Part shown: positions 5,972 through 7,499 of the stretch, one piece after another
How positions within the stretch are numbered: position 1 is the first letter of the stretch
Layout: every line of letters begins with the position of its first letter
Assembly (NCBI GenBank): GCA_027073945.1
Contig: JALTEL010000347.1
Location: 1-7,499 of the forward strand
DNA length: 7,499 nt
Direction: 5' to 3'
DNA from: Caldifarciminota bacterium
GTDB taxonomy: Bacteria > WOR-3 > Hydrothermia > UBA1063 > CAJXJZ01
Program-made: the position numbers and the translations under genes
Notes under the pieces: generated by a model
Database searches by the model: none
Told to the model about the DNA's origin: nothing
Seen by the model: the letters and a program-made list of their open reading frames with translations, nothing else

Positions 5972-7030
5972 ATGTATAATGGAAAAAAATTGCCTGCTGT
6001 GCTTCTTGCGGGTCTTGTTCTTCTGATAGTAGCAATAACCTCAGGTTGCTTGAATAAGCATACAGAAGAGCCACAACAAGTTCTCCATCCCCTACCTTCA
6101 TCAGCAAAGATACTCTTCGTATCAAATATGGATACACATACACGTGCAAAGGAAATTTATTCAATGGATGAAAATGGGAGTGATGTTACACGTATTACTT
6201 ACTCTCAATATCATCATAGGCTGGTTGGCATAGATAAAACAAAAAGATACATTGTGACTACCCGTGTTGATAAAGATACTGACCCTCCTGCAGGGCTTGG
6301 TGACGAGGACAGGAAAAGTCTGTGGATTTTAGACCTTGAAACAGGGAACGAGAAAAGGCTGACTGACCCTGACAACAATGCGGAAGGCGATAGTTTCTCT
6401 CCTGATGGGGAATGGATTGTGTTCCACATGGTCCTTAAAGGAGAAAATCAGGCAGATATATACAAAATTAGAAAAGACGGAACTGATTTAATCAGGCTCA
6501 CCTACACAGAGGATGCTACGGAATCCGATCCTGCATGGTCCAGTGACGGAAAATACATTGCTTTTGTCTCATATAGCGCTAACGTAAGCAGATTTGTCCT
6601 TAAGATTATGAATACCGACGGAACAAACATACGGACTGTATACGATTGTAATGACAACATATCAACACCGTATTTCAAACCAGGAGTTTATGATCCATCG
6701 TGGAGTCCCGATGATAACTGGATTGTTTTCGAAAAGCCAATGCATTATGGTGGTGAAAACGGAGATGCAGGTATATGGCATATATTCAAAATTCATCCGG
6801 ATAGTTCTGGTCTTATTGATTTGAGTGAGAATGGAGGGCATACAGATATGGCGGAGTATCTTCCATCTTTTTCTGGGGATGGTGAATATATAATATTCAG
6901 TGCAAGATATGGCTCATCTGATCCGGGTAATGTGCAGATTGACCTATTTAAAATGGATAAAAATGGAGGTGCTGTTACAAAGCTCACCGATTTGAGCAGC
7001 ATTGAGGATTTCGGAGTGTGGATAAAATGA
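5972..7030 (+). CDS. TolB-like beta-propeller lipoprotein (second copy)
   Basis: The product has 352 residues. A basic start and a hydrophobic segment (about residues 8-23) end in ITSGC, so Cys26 is the likely lipidation site. PD40 repeats follow: SFSPDGEWIVF (141-151), PAWSSDGKYIAF (187-198), PSWSPDDNWIVF (242-253) and PSFSGDGEYIIF (298-309), linked by segments of the IYKIRKDGTDLIRLT type (163-177), giving a propeller of about six blades. It should be anchored in the envelope facing the periplasm and bind a partner or ligand that I cannot name. It shares architecture, though little exact sequence, with the lipoprotein at 1084, and both are driven by members of the same promoter family on either side of the enzyme operon. 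AAGGTGG at 5960-5966 is the ribosome binding site. The stop is followed at once by hairpins and the second attC-like region. Confidence 0.87.
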   Translation: MYNGKKLPAVLLAGLVLLIVAITSGCLNKHTEEPQQVLHPLPSSAKILFVSNMDTHTRAKEIYSMDENGSDVTRITYSQYHHRLVGIDKTKRYIVTTRVDKDTDPPAGLGDEDRKSLWILDLETGNEKRLTDPDNNAEGDSFSPDGEWIVFHMVLKGENQADIYKIRKDGTDLIRLTYTEDATESDPAWSSDGKYIAFVSYSANVSRFVLKIMNTDGTNIRTVYDCNDNISTPYFKPGVYDPSWSPDDNWIVFEKPMHYGGENGDAGIWHIFKIHPDSSGLIDLSENGGHTDMAEYLPSFSGDGEYIIFSARYGSSDPGNVQIDLFKMDKNGGAVTKLTDLSSIEDFGVWIK

Positions 7031-7125
7031 CACTAAGCAGGGTTGGGCACTCTGCGGTGCTTTGCACCTTGCCCAAATCTGCTCCGCTTCGCTCCGCGAA
7101 CTTCGGACACGCCAACACGTTAGCC
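7031..7125 (+). repeat. Second attC-like site with large folded arms (candidate)
   Basis: GTTAGCC at 7119-7125 and the bases around it are the same as in the site ending at 891. On the left arm CTAA (7033-7036) can pair with TTAG (7120-7123) and GTTGG (7042-7046) with CCAAC (7112-7116); outside these, ATGACA (7027-7032) pairs with TGTCAT (7128-7133). The left arm differs from the first site, as expected if each cassette brings its own R''/L'' half. The R'' core here (around CTAAG) fits the consensus less well than at 823. The left arm overlaps no gene except the last bases of the lipoprotein stop region. Confidence 0.33.
7043..7076. other. Two-tier hairpin after the second lipoprotein gene
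   Basis: TTGGGCA (7043-7049) pairs with TGCCCAA (7070-7076), and inside it GGTGC (7056-7060) pairs with GCACC (7064-7068) around TTT. The interior is asymmetric, with six unpaired bases on the left and one on the right. No T-run follows, so it is not a standard intrinsic terminator, though it could still protect the 3' end. Extra-helical bases of this sort are also typical of attC arms. Confidence 0.55.
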
Positions 7126-7280
7126 GTTGTCATCACTTGGGAACAGGACATAGAACCCACATTTTACAAATACCAAAACTCCCTTTGTCTACGGGATGTT
7201 AAGAAAAAAAGAGAATAATTTTCCAAACCGTTTTCAAGGAATTTAAGGAACTTGATTTTTCATTTTCTTTGCCATATACT
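7086..7280 (+). repeat. 195-bp direct repeat, right copy (site plus promoter)
   Basis: This is the partner of 852-1046, about 92% identical and gap-free. Unlike the left copy, it continues past the -10 box into the conserved 5'UTR and GTG seen at 2214-2280, so it joins both repeat families in one stretch and probably represents the most complete version. Confidence 0.9.
7252..7280 (+). promoter_or_regulatory. Sigma70-type promoter, copy 4
   Basis: TTGATT (7252-7257), a 17-bp spacer and TATACT (7275-7280) are followed by AAGGAGGT at 7319-7326. From the -10 box to the GTG at 7339-7341, 67 bases align gap-free to copy 2 with about six differences, four of them in the stretch between the Shine-Dalgarno and the GTG. 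Confidence 0.82.
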
Positions 7281-7338
7281 ATTAGATGCTTAATGTAGAT
7301 GAATTTTGCTATGTATAAAAGGAGGTAAAGTCCCCGCT

Positions 7339-7479
7339 GTGAAAGTTGAATTTGGAGGAAATAACAGAGTTACAATCCGACTTCCTTATAATCAGGCATT
7401 GATAAGGAAGATAAAAACGATTTCCGGCAGAAGACAGAATCCTTTAGATAATTCAAAAACGGGAGAGGATAATGAGTAA
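7339..7479 (+). pseudogene. 46-codon leader frame; longer recombinase N-terminal remnant
   Basis: The frame starts with the conserved GTG and reads RVTIRLPYNQALIRKIKTIS followed by GRR, then departs into NPLDNSKTGEDNE and stops. From memory, tyrosine recombinases of the LPYNPELI.KIKTI.GRRW type begin in this way and continue with a Trp-containing segment before the SAM-like and catalytic domains, all of which are absent here. The frame is therefore a truncated remnant or a reused leader. Its stop (7477-7479) lies eight bases inside the next gene, whose ATG at 7472 has its own purine-rich site. The lack of gaps against the leader at 2278, with many third-position changes, suggests past selection on a protein. 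Confidence 0.5.
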
Positions 7480-7499
7480 AGATAAAAAAGAGCAGCTAC
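7472..7499 (+). CDS. Start of an unidentified gene, cut by the window edge
   Basis: ATG at 7472 opens a frame reading MSKDKKEQL to the end of the window. A purine-rich GGGAGAGGA at 7461-7469 lies just upstream, and the start overlaps the end of the leader frame by eight bases, as the gene at 2391 overlaps its leader. Nothing can be said about function from nine residues. Confidence 0.5.

Noticed and set aside
7043..7076. Intrinsic terminator for the second lipoprotein gene
   Set aside because: It is followed by AATCTGCTCC rather than a T-run.
7018..7218. Plus-strand reading frame of 66 codons after the second lipoprotein
   Set aside because: It overlaps the lipoprotein stop, runs straight through the repeated site, and the same DNA at 850-1000 carries no matching open gene; it has no ribosome binding site.
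852..7280. CRISPR array or insertion sequence as the source of the repeats
   Set aside because: There are only two to three long direct copies with genes between them, no regular spacers, no transposase frame and no terminal inverted repeats.

Overview
The window is AT-rich bacterial DNA in which every supported gene lies on the + strand. Two predicted lipoproteins with TolB-like propeller repeats suggest a Gram-negative (diderm) organism. The sequence gives no firm lineage. Two short reading frames resemble the N-terminus of a tyrosine recombinase family that I recall from environmental Planctomycetota, Nitrospirota and Deltaproteobacteria, but that is only a hint. Together with the repeats, the window looks like an accessory, mosaic region rather than a conserved core operon.

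Layout. At 1-752 is the 3' part of a gene whose visible product resembles nuclease-associated proteins (PD-(D/E)XK/DUF91-like middle, DUF5655-like tail). At 753-1083 is a gene-free stretch with hairpins, an integron attC-like site and a promoter-bearing repeat. At 1084-2070 is a TolB-like lipoprotein. At 2191-5707 are a promoter, a 38-codon leader frame, a threonine-synthase-like PLP enzyme, a DUF1611 P-loop protein (DgcN family) and an enolase-superfamily dipeptide epimerase (DgcA-like). At 5819-7030 are a second copy of the same promoter and a second TolB-like lipoprotein. At 7031-7338 the attC-like site and promoter repeat appear again, leading into a second leader frame and the first nine codons of another gene at the right edge.

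The most striking feature is a repeated expression module. Four sigma70-type promoters (TTGAcc or near, exactly 17 bp spacer, TATACT in all four) stand on the same strand in front of four different transcription units. Two copies (2169-2280 and 5819-5930) are almost identical over 112 bp and bracket the PLP/DUF1611/epimerase genes as direct repeats. Two others (852-1046 and 7086-7280) are about 92% identical over 195 bp and bracket everything from the first to the second lipoprotein. Three copies continue without gaps through a 5'UTR and a strong Shine-Dalgarno to a GTG. In two of these, the GTG opens a frame resembling a recombinase N-terminus that then breaks off and overlaps the next gene's start. 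My reading is that the 5' end of a recombinase gene has been duplicated and reused as an expression leader, possibly inside an integron-like cassette array.

Functionally, the three central enzymes point to amino-acid chemistry. DUF1611 proteins and dipeptide epimerases are known partners (DgcN/DgcA: N-acetylation of D-glutamate, then racemisation). The linked PLP enzyme suggests synthesis or breakdown of an unusual amino acid. The substrate cannot be read from the sequence.
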